Shown here one piece after another: positions 57,449 to 64,000 of a stretch of 64,000 nt of DNA. A program made the position numbers and the translations under genes. Under the pieces are notes generated by a model, which ran no database searches, had not been told where the DNA came from, and saw only the letters and a program-made list of their open reading frames with translations. Position 1 is the first letter of the stretch, and each line of letters starts with the position of its first letter. The DNA lies in assembly GCA_963693305.1 (NCBI GenBank), contig OY855904.1:43821304-43885303 (forward strand), given 5' to 3'. The stretch comes from Meandrina meandrites. Taxonomy: Eukaryota > Cnidaria > Anthozoa > Scleractinia > Meandrinidae.

Positions 57449-60400
57449 AGTCAGTCAGGCAGGCAGGTAGGCAGGCAGTCAGTCAGAGACTTTTATATTA
57501 CTACTCATCAAATTGTAGTGTCAGTTGAATGTGGTCACACTGTAGGGTCTCTCCGCGATTTTAAATACTTCAGATTTACTAATCGCATAAACGTTTAAAA
57601 AAAAAAAAAATTATAACGCCAAACAATTACCTGTGGGATAAAATCCTTGGGAAACTTGGGATCTCTCAACACGAGTTCTAAATCCTTCTTTTTCATCACA
57701 CCGTTTACAATGAAGGGATTTCTCTCTCGGATCGTGACCAGAGTAGCGATCAGATCACAGACCCACGCGGGATCGATAAAGTAAAGGTGATTCAGTCCTC
57801 GGAGCTGGTCGTTGTAGTGAAGTAGGATGCCATTCTCATGCAAAAATCTGGTAGCTAGAGACAATGGTAGCGTATCAGCGAAAGCATTTTTCCTTGGTAT
57901 ATTAAATTGGGTGTGCTGGGGTTTATAATTCTAGATTTTTGGCACAGGACAACGACTTAAAAGATGCCAGAAATGGAAAGAGCTTGATAATTAAAACAAT
58001 ATTGTCGATTTTCCACGCAACTGCTTTTTTTCACAGTTTGCATGTTTGAAAAATGAAGAGGATTTGTTTTCAAAATTAGTGCAGAAAAGTACGGCTTTCT
58101 CTGCATTTTTTGGTGGACTCAGGGCTTGTTTGTAAGACTTCTTACTTATTGCACTAATATCTATTCAGTAGTGAACTTTACTCCACTCATAAAAACCAGT
58201 TTGATGAATCGATGCATTCCAAGTCGAAATACAATTTCAGTTTCAATGGAGTTCGCATGGCTTTTTTAAGTGGAGGCAGATACTTCGAATCCTCGTAGAT
58301 AGCAAACATTATAAAAATTAGAACTGATTGGAATTGTTCAGCCGCTAAGTTGGCTGGCGAGAAACTTCCGAATCCTCGTTGAACTACGTGGCGAATTTCC
58401 TACCAGAACAAAGCAAGAGCAGCCGAATGCAGCCACATCAGCCTCGTTTCCAAAGACAACGGCAACGAGGCCGTGTGGTCTTGACGTTCAAGCTATGCGC
58501 GGGCTCAAACATACTTACCCAACGTCAGCTCCTCAGTATCCAAGATGTCATTCTGCGGACTGGACTTGGCGAGTTGCAAGATTTCATCCTCCAAGAGTAT
58601 CGGTGGCTCGCCCGTGGATCTTCGTCGCTCAGCTTCTTGTATGACAGCCTGCTGAAGGTCGATGTAGCTTTGTGGTACCTGTCAAAGAATTATTTTGACC
58701 AAAACAGAAATTCTCATTTCAACTTGTCTTTAGAGTATTGTCACAGCGACTCTCTATTACGCTCTTCTGAGACATACAAAACGAATGATGCTCCAACTAT
58801 AGTTACTAGAATTTCAAATTACGGAAAAGCATGAAATTCCAGGAAGCTAAAAAGTTTCACAGATAGTTAGTTCCAGAGCCACCTAGATGGACAGAATCAG
58901 ACTGTAGTCAGCCACACTTTATTTCTTGATGTTTTGCTTAACCACCTCCTCCCACCCCTGCCAAGCCCTGTCACCCTCGTGCTACGTCCCTCCCCCCTCT
59001 CCTCCCCCCCCCCCCCCCCCCCCCCGCGACCCCAACTGACTAGTTTTGCTCATAAGTTCAAGACGGCAGCTCCAGTATCGAAAGTGGCTGTTTACGGACT
59101 AGAGAGGAAAAACTAGAGGGACATTTCATGGTCTTTTTACACAAGCGAATACATCACTTACCCTCCGACCAATGATGGTCTCTCCAAGGTCCTTGACTTT
59201 TAGCGCCTTGCTGTAGATCATTTCCTTCAACTCCTGGATGTTCTCGCCCGTTGTCGGAGACACGACAATATTTCCGACAATCTGCGGAAACCCTTGGTTG
59301 TCCAGATACTTCAGTGCGATACTATGCTTCAGTGCATCAACGCGGGCTTGTCGGTTCTTCTTCGGCAGTAAGTCGAGGTGTGTTCCGACAATTAGAACTT
59401 CGGAAAAGGGAGCGCGAGCCTTGAAAGAAGAGACAAAAATGTATGACATGCGCACTGCATTTTACTTAGCAAATCGACCATGATATTTCCATGGTCTACA
59501 CTCTTTCATTAAAACACTAGCAATGGTATATTGCAATTCCTGTGTTTTGATTGGCTAACAGGCAATGGTATATGAGCTCATATACCATTAACCACAAATA
59601 TTGTAGCCGATACCCGTCAACGAAAACAGCTGAGGCGATCAACTATAATTGCAATTCTTTTGGGCGTTTTTAATAAAACAATTATTTCACTCGCGCTTAT
59701 TGGATATGAGATCGTTTTAGCCAACTCAGCGCATCGCAGTTTTCCACTTGAAGCCGTCGAATGTGTAGCAAATTTCGCCCCAAATGTTCCAGTTGACATT
59801 TCAAAACTTGCCAGAATTTGGTTTTGGAAAAGTGGCAACAATTTCTCAACTCTTCCGTAATTTGTCTTTCAGGTTAATTCATTTTTATGGCTTATACGGC
59901 TGACTCGTCCCCAGTAGTCTCTCGCTCTCTGAAGGGAGCGGGAGTCGACTGGGGTAAACTAATGAAGCAAGGCATGATGGGACGCCCCGCTCCCGCCCGC
60001 GCATCCCTCGTTAATAATCAATAAGATAATGAGAGACGACTGGGGACGAGTCAGGTATATACTCTCATCGACCATAGCTCTCGGCCAATGAGTGTGCGAG
60101 AATTTTCTCAGTTATTGTATACATGCGCGTATAATTTTGCAAATGGTTTCTGCAGCGTTCTATGTCAGGCTGCCCAATAGCTGGCCGGTACCCATTTATA
60201 CCCCTAGGTGATTCAAGGCACTGTGCGATAACCATTAGGCTGCCGCAACTCCCCTAAGAGAATTTACTGCAGGGAAAATTGGTGGCGGGATTGTCTGGGT
60301 ACACAAAGTCTAAATTCAACAGAAGAAATCTTCACCTGTATGTTGAGCAACCAGCGCCTGAGACTCTCAACTCCTTCTTCTCCATGTGTGACATTCCACA

Positions 60401-62763
60401 CAGCCAGGTAGAGGGTGTTAGGCGAGAGAAACATTTGATGAGCGGCGTAGTAAACATTTTGTCCTGCCAAATCCCATGTACTGAAAGTTATCACTGGCGC
60501 ATCGCTCTACAAGAAAAAATGCGGTATGCAACGAACGCTACGTAGTGAAAAACATGAGAGGTTTTTCATTATTTCAGGAATATTTGTTTCGTGTTTAGAT
60601 GCACTTAGACGGGGAGGAGGGTTAAATAACATAGATTTGTGAAAGGTTCAACGACTTCACGACGGGAGAGGAAAGCAAGCAAGTTAGAAGTGTTTGAACT
60701 TAATTAAGCCATGAAAACAACTCGCAAAATTTTAAAGTCGAAAAACAACATTTTAGAATGATTTTGGGACGGGAATATTGATGCAACGCTTTTTGTCCAG
60801 TAATGTCGAGTCTGTAATGACTACAGTACATTTTTGGCCATTTTCCTGATGTCCAAATACAAATTCTCTTTACTAGCTATCATAGATATCTTACAGTTCT
60901 AGTGAAGAGAAGTTATCATTATATCTCGACTAGCTTCCTTTGGTGATAACGACCTTTAGTATATACCAAACCAGTGAATAGTGCTTTTCGCGCGCGCTGA
61001 TTGGCTAGCTCGGAGGTGAATAGCAAGTACTATTCACCTCCGAGCAAGGTAAAATGACTTCCACGAGTAACTTCGGTTAAAAAAGCGCGTTTTGATCCAT
61101 AAAAGAAGCCGCTGTACTTTAATGTGTTGTCAACTTTACCAGGTCAGAACAATACCAGGTTTAGCGATACGTAGCGATGTTTATTTAAACAAAACGATTG
61201 ATAAAATGTGGTACAAAATATTTTGTTTACCTTCGCCGCGTACACGTACGCAAAATTAAAACGTTTTAGTCTGAATTTTTTCCAAATATACACCGTCCAA
61301 CTAAGAAAATTAAGTACATTTCTTACCTGTATCTCTGTTTTAAAGCGAGTAAATCCTTGCAGTTGTTTTGGTCGTGCTATAAACGATTTTGGCAAGTTGT
61401 TTTCGGCTCGGCCATATAAAGTCACGCTGGAGACTAAAATATTTAGGTTTGCACCGAAGATCAACTTCAATTGTGAATTGCTGTGGTTTTCACTCCTCTT
61501 CCGCTGACTCTTCTCCAGTCAACTAGCTTAGCAGCCGTATTAAACTTCGATCAAATCCAGTCCACGTATTCTTGACATTCGCGGTCGTTCGCAGCATCTT
61601 GTCAACATAATTCAATGAACAGTTTTTGCAGCACGTTTCATGACTTCACGGACGTTTCCCAGGCTATAGTGACCGGCACAGGTTGTATTCACGAGTAAAT
61701 TAAAGACTTGTGTTCTTCAGGAGTGAAAATAAAGTAAAGAATTCCGCTTGAAACCGTCCAAATCCATTCCACAAACGAAACACAGTTGCAAATTTATTTC
61801 GGTCGATCGCCTGTGTAGTGTTGTCATGTGACTTTTCCCGCGCTGTCGTCTTTTCATGTGCGCAGTGTTCAGTCCTTTGAATTGCTTTCTTTCACGGTAA
61901 AACTTTTGATTTTAGGCTGGCTATTCAACTGGTTTGGTATATACTAAAACAATTATTCACCTCAGTGTCGATGAAAAGCGGCGGATATTTACCTCGCCGC
62001 TTCGCGGCTCGGTAAATATCCACCGCTATTCACTTCCACTTCGGTGAATAATTGTTAAATATTCTCATGACTTGTAAGGAGAGATTGGTCGGCGATCAGA
62101 CAATCATTACCTGTGCTAGTAAGCGCTGTAATGTGAACCTTGAACTGGAAGACACTTGAACCTGCCATTCATCGATCACAATACCCACAGTGGACAGGTT
62201 TGGCGGCAGCTTCTGACCTTTCAAAGTCGCCAACAGAGTTGTCTTTCCACGACCCTGGAAAGCCAAAGGCGATACAAGTTATGAGTTCAACAGAGCACGG
62301 TTCAAAAGTGTTTGAAAAATTGAATATGTCTTGCTCCAAATAGTTCGTTGTCGTCGTTCAAATTCTCGAAACTACTCAAAATTTGGTCATTTCACTTTCT
62401 CAGCGTTTGCAAAGGACGGAAACCGCGTCATCGTTATTCCCGCTAACGTAGCCCTGGCGGTATACCCCCCCCCCCCCCCCCCGGGGGTATACTGCAAAGT
62501 ATCTCATTTTAGCAAGTGTTAAGACTTCAGCACCATTTTATACAAGTGATGAACTCTGGGCGGGGAGTGGGGGGGGGGGGGGAGGAGTTGGCTTGTCTGA
62601 TACTGGGGGTGGGGGAGTGGGCATGTCTGAAGCTGTAAAGTATCATATCTGATCGTTACCTGCAGTCCTACCACCATGAGTTTCATGCGGTAATATGGCA
62701 CTGACTTGCGCAGAGTAGCTCGTAAGTAGGCCAGAGTATCTTTAGGTCGAACACCATTTTCAC
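42978..62763 (-). CDS. LRRK1: LRRK1-type Roco protein kinase, 3' part of gene
   Basis: Nineteen coding exons encode 1,783 residues, all junctions in phase. Numbering from the first complete codon in the window: Roc GTPase about 22-225 (P-loop GLQGRGKT at 32-39, DLAGQ switch, THLD in place of NKxD); COR about 226-535; a CPLC motif at 552-555; Ser/Thr kinase 646-about 970 (GSGGSGEV loop, lysine K669, [11 protein letters not shown] for [13 protein letters not shown]); then a WD40-like region with a long Ser/Glu-rich insert. The DYG motif and the GEE-VESL--WLLNI stretch in Roc match vertebrate LRRK1 rather than LRRK2. Roco kinases use GTP-state-dependent dimerisation to control kinase output; LRRK1 phosphorylates Rab GTPases in endosomal trafficking. 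The ankyrin and LRR exons lie beyond the right edge. Exons: 62763-62660, 62254-62111, 60506-60336, 59419-59162, 58678-58519, 57854-57631, 57089-56940, 54666-54415, 54189-54051, 53608-53176, 51496-51292, 50356-50132, 49601-49377, 48666-48494, 48107-47944, 47503-47304, 46376-46233, 45595-45419, 44783-42978. Confidence 0.93.
45419..45595 (-). CDS. LRRK1: LRRK1 exon: WD40-like region
   Basis: 59 codons in phase 0, acceptor GTATTTCAG and donor GTTCGT, an unusual GT-TC start to the donor. Contains [14 protein letters not shown], a typical propeller strand pair. Confidence 0.88.
45940..46030. mobile_element. worn copy of the GGATAA foldback family
   Basis: ATGGATAGCGCAG, CGATTTATC and CTTTGAAGAACGGGGGCC resemble the 6006-6160 element with many changes. 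It sits in an LRRK1 intron. Confidence 0.5.
46233..46376 (-). CDS. LRRK1: LRRK1 exon: WD40-like region
   Basis: 48 codons, phase 0 at both ends, acceptor GTTTTTTAG, donor GTGCGT. Begins [12 protein letters not shown], a propeller strand. Confidence 0.9.
47035..47210 (-). mobile_element. truncated repeat copy, inverted match to 63740-63900
   Basis: The reverse complement reads CTAAAAACTCTAATAACG, then TTTTTGACTCGATTTC, ATAATATGCATG, GCGATGTTACTTTTATTGA and CACTAC(T/C)TTTTGG, matching the sequence near the right edge of the window. The end (TTTAAGGTGACTCGATCG at 63706) is missing here. Confidence 0.85.
47304..47503 (-). CDS. LRRK1: LRRK1 exon: start of WD40-like region
   Basis: Starts in phase 1 after acceptor TTTTCCAG and ends in phase 0 at donor GTAAGG. 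Encodes a charged linker followed by [13 protein letters not shown], the first propeller strand pair. Confidence 0.9.
47693..47882. repeat. tetranucleotide repeats (CACG)n and (AACG)n
   Basis: A microsatellite in an LRRK1 intron: AACG units at both edges and about eighteen uninterrupted CACG units in the middle. The six-frame [12 protein letters not shown] frames are by-products. Confidence 0.97.
47944..48107 (-). CDS. LRRK1: LRRK1 exon: kinase C-lobe end
   Basis: Encodes [17 protein letters not shown], the conserved helix and Arg (W...P-RP) that close the kinase domain. The first base completes the Arg codon begun before a GC-AG intron. The donor is GTAATA at 47943, chosen because it gives the phase 1 needed by the next exon; an earlier GTAACA would break the frame. 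Confidence 0.87.
48108..48493 (-). other. GC-AG intron of LRRK1
   Basis: The donor reads AG then GCAAGAG and the acceptor TTCTTTGCAG. No GT donor gives an in-frame join, while the GC donor gives RLEGLMR-SCWHQ, the conserved kinase order. A T run and a G run lie inside at 48249-48293. Confidence 0.85.
48249..48293. repeat. T run followed by G run
   Basis: About eighteen T, then fifteen G with small interruptions. Such runs are prone to assembly length errors. Confidence 0.9.
48494..48666 (-). CDS. LRRK1: LRRK1 exon: kinase helix F to G
   Basis: Encodes [20 protein letters not shown], the conserved Asp of helix F and following region. It ends in phase 2 before the GC donor. Confidence 0.92.
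49377..49601 (-). CDS. LRRK1: LRRK1 exon: kinase catalytic and activation loops
   Basis: 75 codons, phase 0. Carries the catalytic loop YRDLKGDN (catalytic Asp and metal-binding Asn), the DYG motif that marks LRRK kinases in place of DFG, and the activation segment ending [10 protein letters not shown]. All catalytic residues are present, so an active kinase is expected. Confidence 0.95.
49815..50112 (+). mobile_element. tRNA-derived SINE in an LRRK1 intron
   Basis: The head resembles a tRNA promoter: A box-like TGGTTAGCCACGCTGG at 49820 and B box-like GGTTTCGAGCC at 49855. A conserved central GTTCTTGGGCAAGACACTTT follows, then a tail ending in (ATT)n. An inverted relative is at 53740-53990. 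Confidence 0.85.
50132..50356 (-). CDS. LRRK1: LRRK1 exon: kinase hinge region
   Basis: 75 codons, phase 0. Encodes [19 protein letters not shown] then LELAPYGSL, the hinge. This stretch is very close to vertebrate LRRK1. Confidence 0.94.
50925..50965. mobile_element. short SINE fragment
   Basis: GATGGACTAGCATCCCATCC matches, inverted, the CTGGATGGGATGCTAGTCCA segment of the SINE at 53740-53990. Confidence 0.6.
51292..51496 (-). CDS. LRRK1: LRRK1 exon: Ser/Arg-rich kinase N-lobe insert
   Basis: 68 codons lie between the catalytic lysine strand and helix C. The first ~45 are Ser/Gly/Arg-rich and probably disordered ([19 protein letters not shown]); the last part, AFWDLRQE, leads into helix C. 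The acceptor is the CCAG at 51497-51498 rather than the nearby TTCAG, since only the former completes the Gly codon in frame. Confidence 0.88.
53176..53608 (-). CDS. LRRK1: LRRK1 exon: COR-kinase linker and glycine-rich loop
   Basis: Phase 1 in, phase 2 out. Has the CPLC pair of cysteines, a basic stretch, a linker, [11 protein letters not shown], and then the kinase start with [13 protein letters not shown] and the lysine in AVAVKTF. Confidence 0.94.
53740..53990 (-). mobile_element. tRNA-derived SINE, minus orientation
   Basis: The reverse complement starts GCGCGCTGGCCTAATGGTTA and has AGCCCACTGGACTCC, then GTTCTTGGGCAAGACACTTT, as in the SINE at 49815. It lies in an LRRK1 intron; a third fragment with GGTACCCATTTATA is at 60175-60245. 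Confidence 0.83.
54051..54189 (-). CDS. LRRK1: LRRK1 exon: COR domain
   Basis: Phase 0 in, phase 1 out; acceptor TTTCTTAG, donor GTAGAT. Encodes [20 protein letters not shown]. Confidence 0.9.
54415..54666 (-). CDS. LRRK1: LRRK1 exon: COR domain
   Basis: 84 codons, phase 0. Includes [14 protein letters not shown], the conserved COR 'P-GFWSRL' region, and a strand-rich [19 protein letters not shown]. Confidence 0.93.
54935..55400. repeat. ~105-bp tandem repeat with GTCGGTACCGAC palindrome
   Basis: Four to five direct copies of a unit that contains TTTGTCGGTACCGACAAA, a perfect palindrome, followed by TATTAGAGTCTTCATA(T)GGCG and a cluster of CCGACAGACCGAC pieces. It lies in the LRRK1 intron between 54667 and 56939. 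Confidence 0.95.
56940..57089 (-). CDS. LRRK1: LRRK1 exon: COR domain
   Basis: 50 codons, phase 0. Encodes [14 protein letters not shown] then LLVPSMLP, matching the COR segment 'L--MEKFELC--L....-LVPSLLP' found across the family. Confidence 0.93.
57120..57485. repeat. tetranucleotide repeat (GTCA)n / (GTCT)n
   Basis: Alternating blocks of GTCA and GTCT units with some GGCA, about 365 bases in an LRRK1 intron. The open frame across it is spurious. Confidence 0.97.
57631..57854 (-). CDS. LRRK1: LRRK1 exon: COR domain
   Basis: Phase 1 in, phase 0 out. Encodes [13 protein letters not shown], then [17 protein letters not shown], the most conserved COR stretch. Confidence 0.94.
58519..58678 (-). 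CDS. LRRK1: LRRK1 exon: Roc-COR junction
   Basis: Phase 0 in, phase 1 out; encodes [20 protein letters not shown], a helix that begins COR. Confidence 0.93.
59162..59419 (-). CDS. LRRK1: LRRK1 exon: Roc GTPase, second half
   Basis: 86 codons, phase 0. Contains [10 protein letters not shown] (the G4 motif, THLD, which reads guanine specificity in Roc domains) and the closing Roc helices. Confidence 0.95.
59900..60054. mobile_element. 155-bp foldback element in an LRRK1 intron
   Basis: CTGACTCGTCCCCAGTAGTC on the left is inverted as GACTGGGGACGAGTCAG-type sequence on the right; the stem continues through TCTCTC. No coding capacity. Confidence 0.85.
60336..60506 (-). CDS. LRRK1: LRRK1 exon: Roc GTPase, switch II
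   Basis: 57 codons, phase 0. Has TWDLAGQ (G3/switch II) and [18 protein letters not shown]. Confidence 0.94.
60954..61956. mobile_element. 1.0-kb inverted-repeat element in an LRRK1 intron
   Basis: TTTAGTATATACCAAACCAG at the left end is matched in inverted form at the right end (CTGGTTTGGTATATACTAAA), about 1,000 bp apart. Internal GAATAGTGCTTTTCGCGCGC and GGAGGTGAATAG motifs recur in hairpins and again at 41086-41175 and 61960-62050. No transposase is seen. Confidence 0.8.
62111..62254 (-). CDS. LRRK1: LRRK1 exon: Roc GTPase, P-loop
   Basis: 48 codons, phase 0. Starts GRGKTTL, which completes the P-loop begun in the previous exon; the Lys and Thr that bind GTP phosphates and Mg are present. 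Confidence 0.94.
62660..62763 (-). CDS. LRRK1: LRRK1 exon: LRR-Roc linker and Roc start (5'-most exon in window)
   Basis: Starts in phase 1 after acceptor CTTTTAG and ends in phase 0. Encodes [20 protein letters not shown] then LMVVGLQ, the first Roc strand. The preceding exon is not between here and 64000. Confidence 0.93.
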
Positions 62764-64000
62764 CTAAAAGAAACAAAACAAAATAAAAGAGAGGAATACG
62801 GGCGGTCAACGCACGATAAACAGCGGTTGGCGACAGCATAGTCTCTCCTTATTGGTCTCTTTGTTTGTTTGTTTGTTTGTTTGTTTAGACTTATTTGGTT
62901 ACAGTTACACACCCAACCTCGTTCCCAGGGTCCTATCTTACACACCCCAAACCTTAGCCTGCGTAGCAAGCGTCCCCGTGCAAGCGAAGTGCTACGTGTC
63001 GCGTGCGAGCGAAGATTTTGGTCGCGCGAATCTTTGCTCGCACAGGAACCCTCCTACGTAGGCTACCGAAACCTCCGCTCGGCCGACACCACCACCAAAG
63101 CGCAGAGAGGGAAGGGTGAGTAGTAAAAATACCGAGGTGGGAGGGTAGGTACCTCAATTGTTTTTTTGATAAATAAGGGCAAATTAACCAATATGGATCT
63201 GTTTTCTGCAGTAATTTTAGAGAACTCCAGGGGTCCCGAAAAGAAGGTTTTTCGTCTTGATTCGTGCGATCACAATCTACAAGAAACAAATGGCGTGTTG
63301 CAGAACGAATTTATAAACTTCCAAGGTCCTGTTCACTTTCTGTTTGGTTATTTTGCTTTGATTAGTACGCCGTCTTTTCTTCGTTCTCCACAACCTCGGA
63401 ACCCAAGATAGGCAGACTCGTGAGCAGTTTCTTTCCTTTTTACGCTGAAGTCGTTGGACCGTCGCGTTCAAAAGTAAAGCTGCCGTTGTAAATAGTTTGG
63501 CGAGCAAAATTCGCGTAGAGGACAGTTTTCAAAATGGCAGCTCTACGATTAAACGATAGAAGAACTTCGAACAGTTTACAAGCTAGACTACAACCACAGC
63601 ATGAAAACATAACTTTACTGTGGTGTACAGCTGAAGTAAAGCAGGCGTAAACTTAGAATTTAATCAGCTTTACGGTACCTTTACATTTTTTAAAGCTGAC
63701 CTTTAAGGTGACTCGATCGAAATAAATTACGGGCTGTATGCCTGTCTAAAAACTCTAATAACTTCGCCATTTTTGACTCGATTTCCTTGAAACTTTCGCA
63801 TTTTACACAACATTTATCGAGAAATAATATGCATGTCAATATGTTGATGTAATATTCGATAGTTTTGCGTGATGTTACTTTTATTGAGCACTACTTTTTG
63901 GATAAAATTGTCATTTACAGATAACTGAGCGCTAAGATTTCGTTAAAATTTCTGCAATTAGCTCGTAATAACATCTTGCCATGACTGTTCAAGTTTCCGC
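62764..64000. other. LRRK1 intron sequence to the window edge
   Basis: No further LRR-coding exon was found on the minus strand. A short inverted pair (TAGCCTGCGTAG at 62957, CTACGTAGGCTA at 63054) marks a small foldback. Confidence 0.5.
63706..63930 (+). mobile_element. transposon end with TTAAGGTGACTCGA terminus
   Basis: The terminus TTTAAGGTGACTCGATCG resembles the TTTAAGGTGGCTCGACTG edge of the foldback at 37420. The following sequence matches 47035-47210 in inverted orientation. The other end lies outside the window or is lost. Confidence 0.65.

Noticed and set aside
56963..57598. 211-residue plus-strand frame rich in SVSQSVSQ
   Set aside because: It translates the GTCA/GTCT microsatellite and part of an LRRK1 exon on the wrong strand.

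Overview
This is a eukaryotic nuclear window, most likely from an anthozoan cnidarian and probably a stony coral. It is AT-rich. Its genes are split by GT-AG introns of a few hundred to about 2,500 bases. The spaces between genes hold many short non-autonomous transposons with terminal inverted repeats, tRNA-derived SINEs and mini/microsatellites. It has intronless-CDS class A GPCR paralogues and a secreted MACPF protein, both typical of cnidarian gene families. The assignment to a coral is an inference; no species-diagnostic gene is present.

Layout. 1-1800: a 30-bp minisatellite decaying at its right edge. 1900-8860: AT-rich DNA with several foldback elements and no confident gene. 8915-9787 and 19623-20525 (minus strand): two related rhodopsin-like GPCRs, each preceded by a splice acceptor just upstream of the start codon. 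Between them, 10100-17870 holds three diverged copies of one non-coding block, one interrupted by a 410-bp MITE. 26165-33200 (minus): a secreted MACPF (perforin-fold) protein gene with a TATA-box promoter, a non-coding first exon and three coding exons; its first coding intron is almost entirely an 8-bp-unit minisatellite. 33210-42900: mostly mobile DNA, including a 1.8-kb foldback with arms of about 0.8 kb flanked by TTAA, and a TA-flanked MITE with a second transposon nested inside it. 42978-62763 (minus): the 3' nineteen coding exons of an LRRK1-type Roco kinase (Roc GTPase, COR, kinase, WD40-like end), 1,783 residues in the window; the leucine-rich repeat part lies beyond the right edge.

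All three recognisable loci are on the minus strand but are functionally unrelated: two orphan peptide- or lipid-type receptors, one secreted pore-forming-family protein and one intracellular signalling kinase. Intron phases were checked at every LRRK1 and MACPF junction and keep the reading frame throughout; one LRRK1 intron (48108-48493) needs a GC donor. Most of the remaining structure is transposon insertion and repeat expansion, much of it inside LRRK1 introns.
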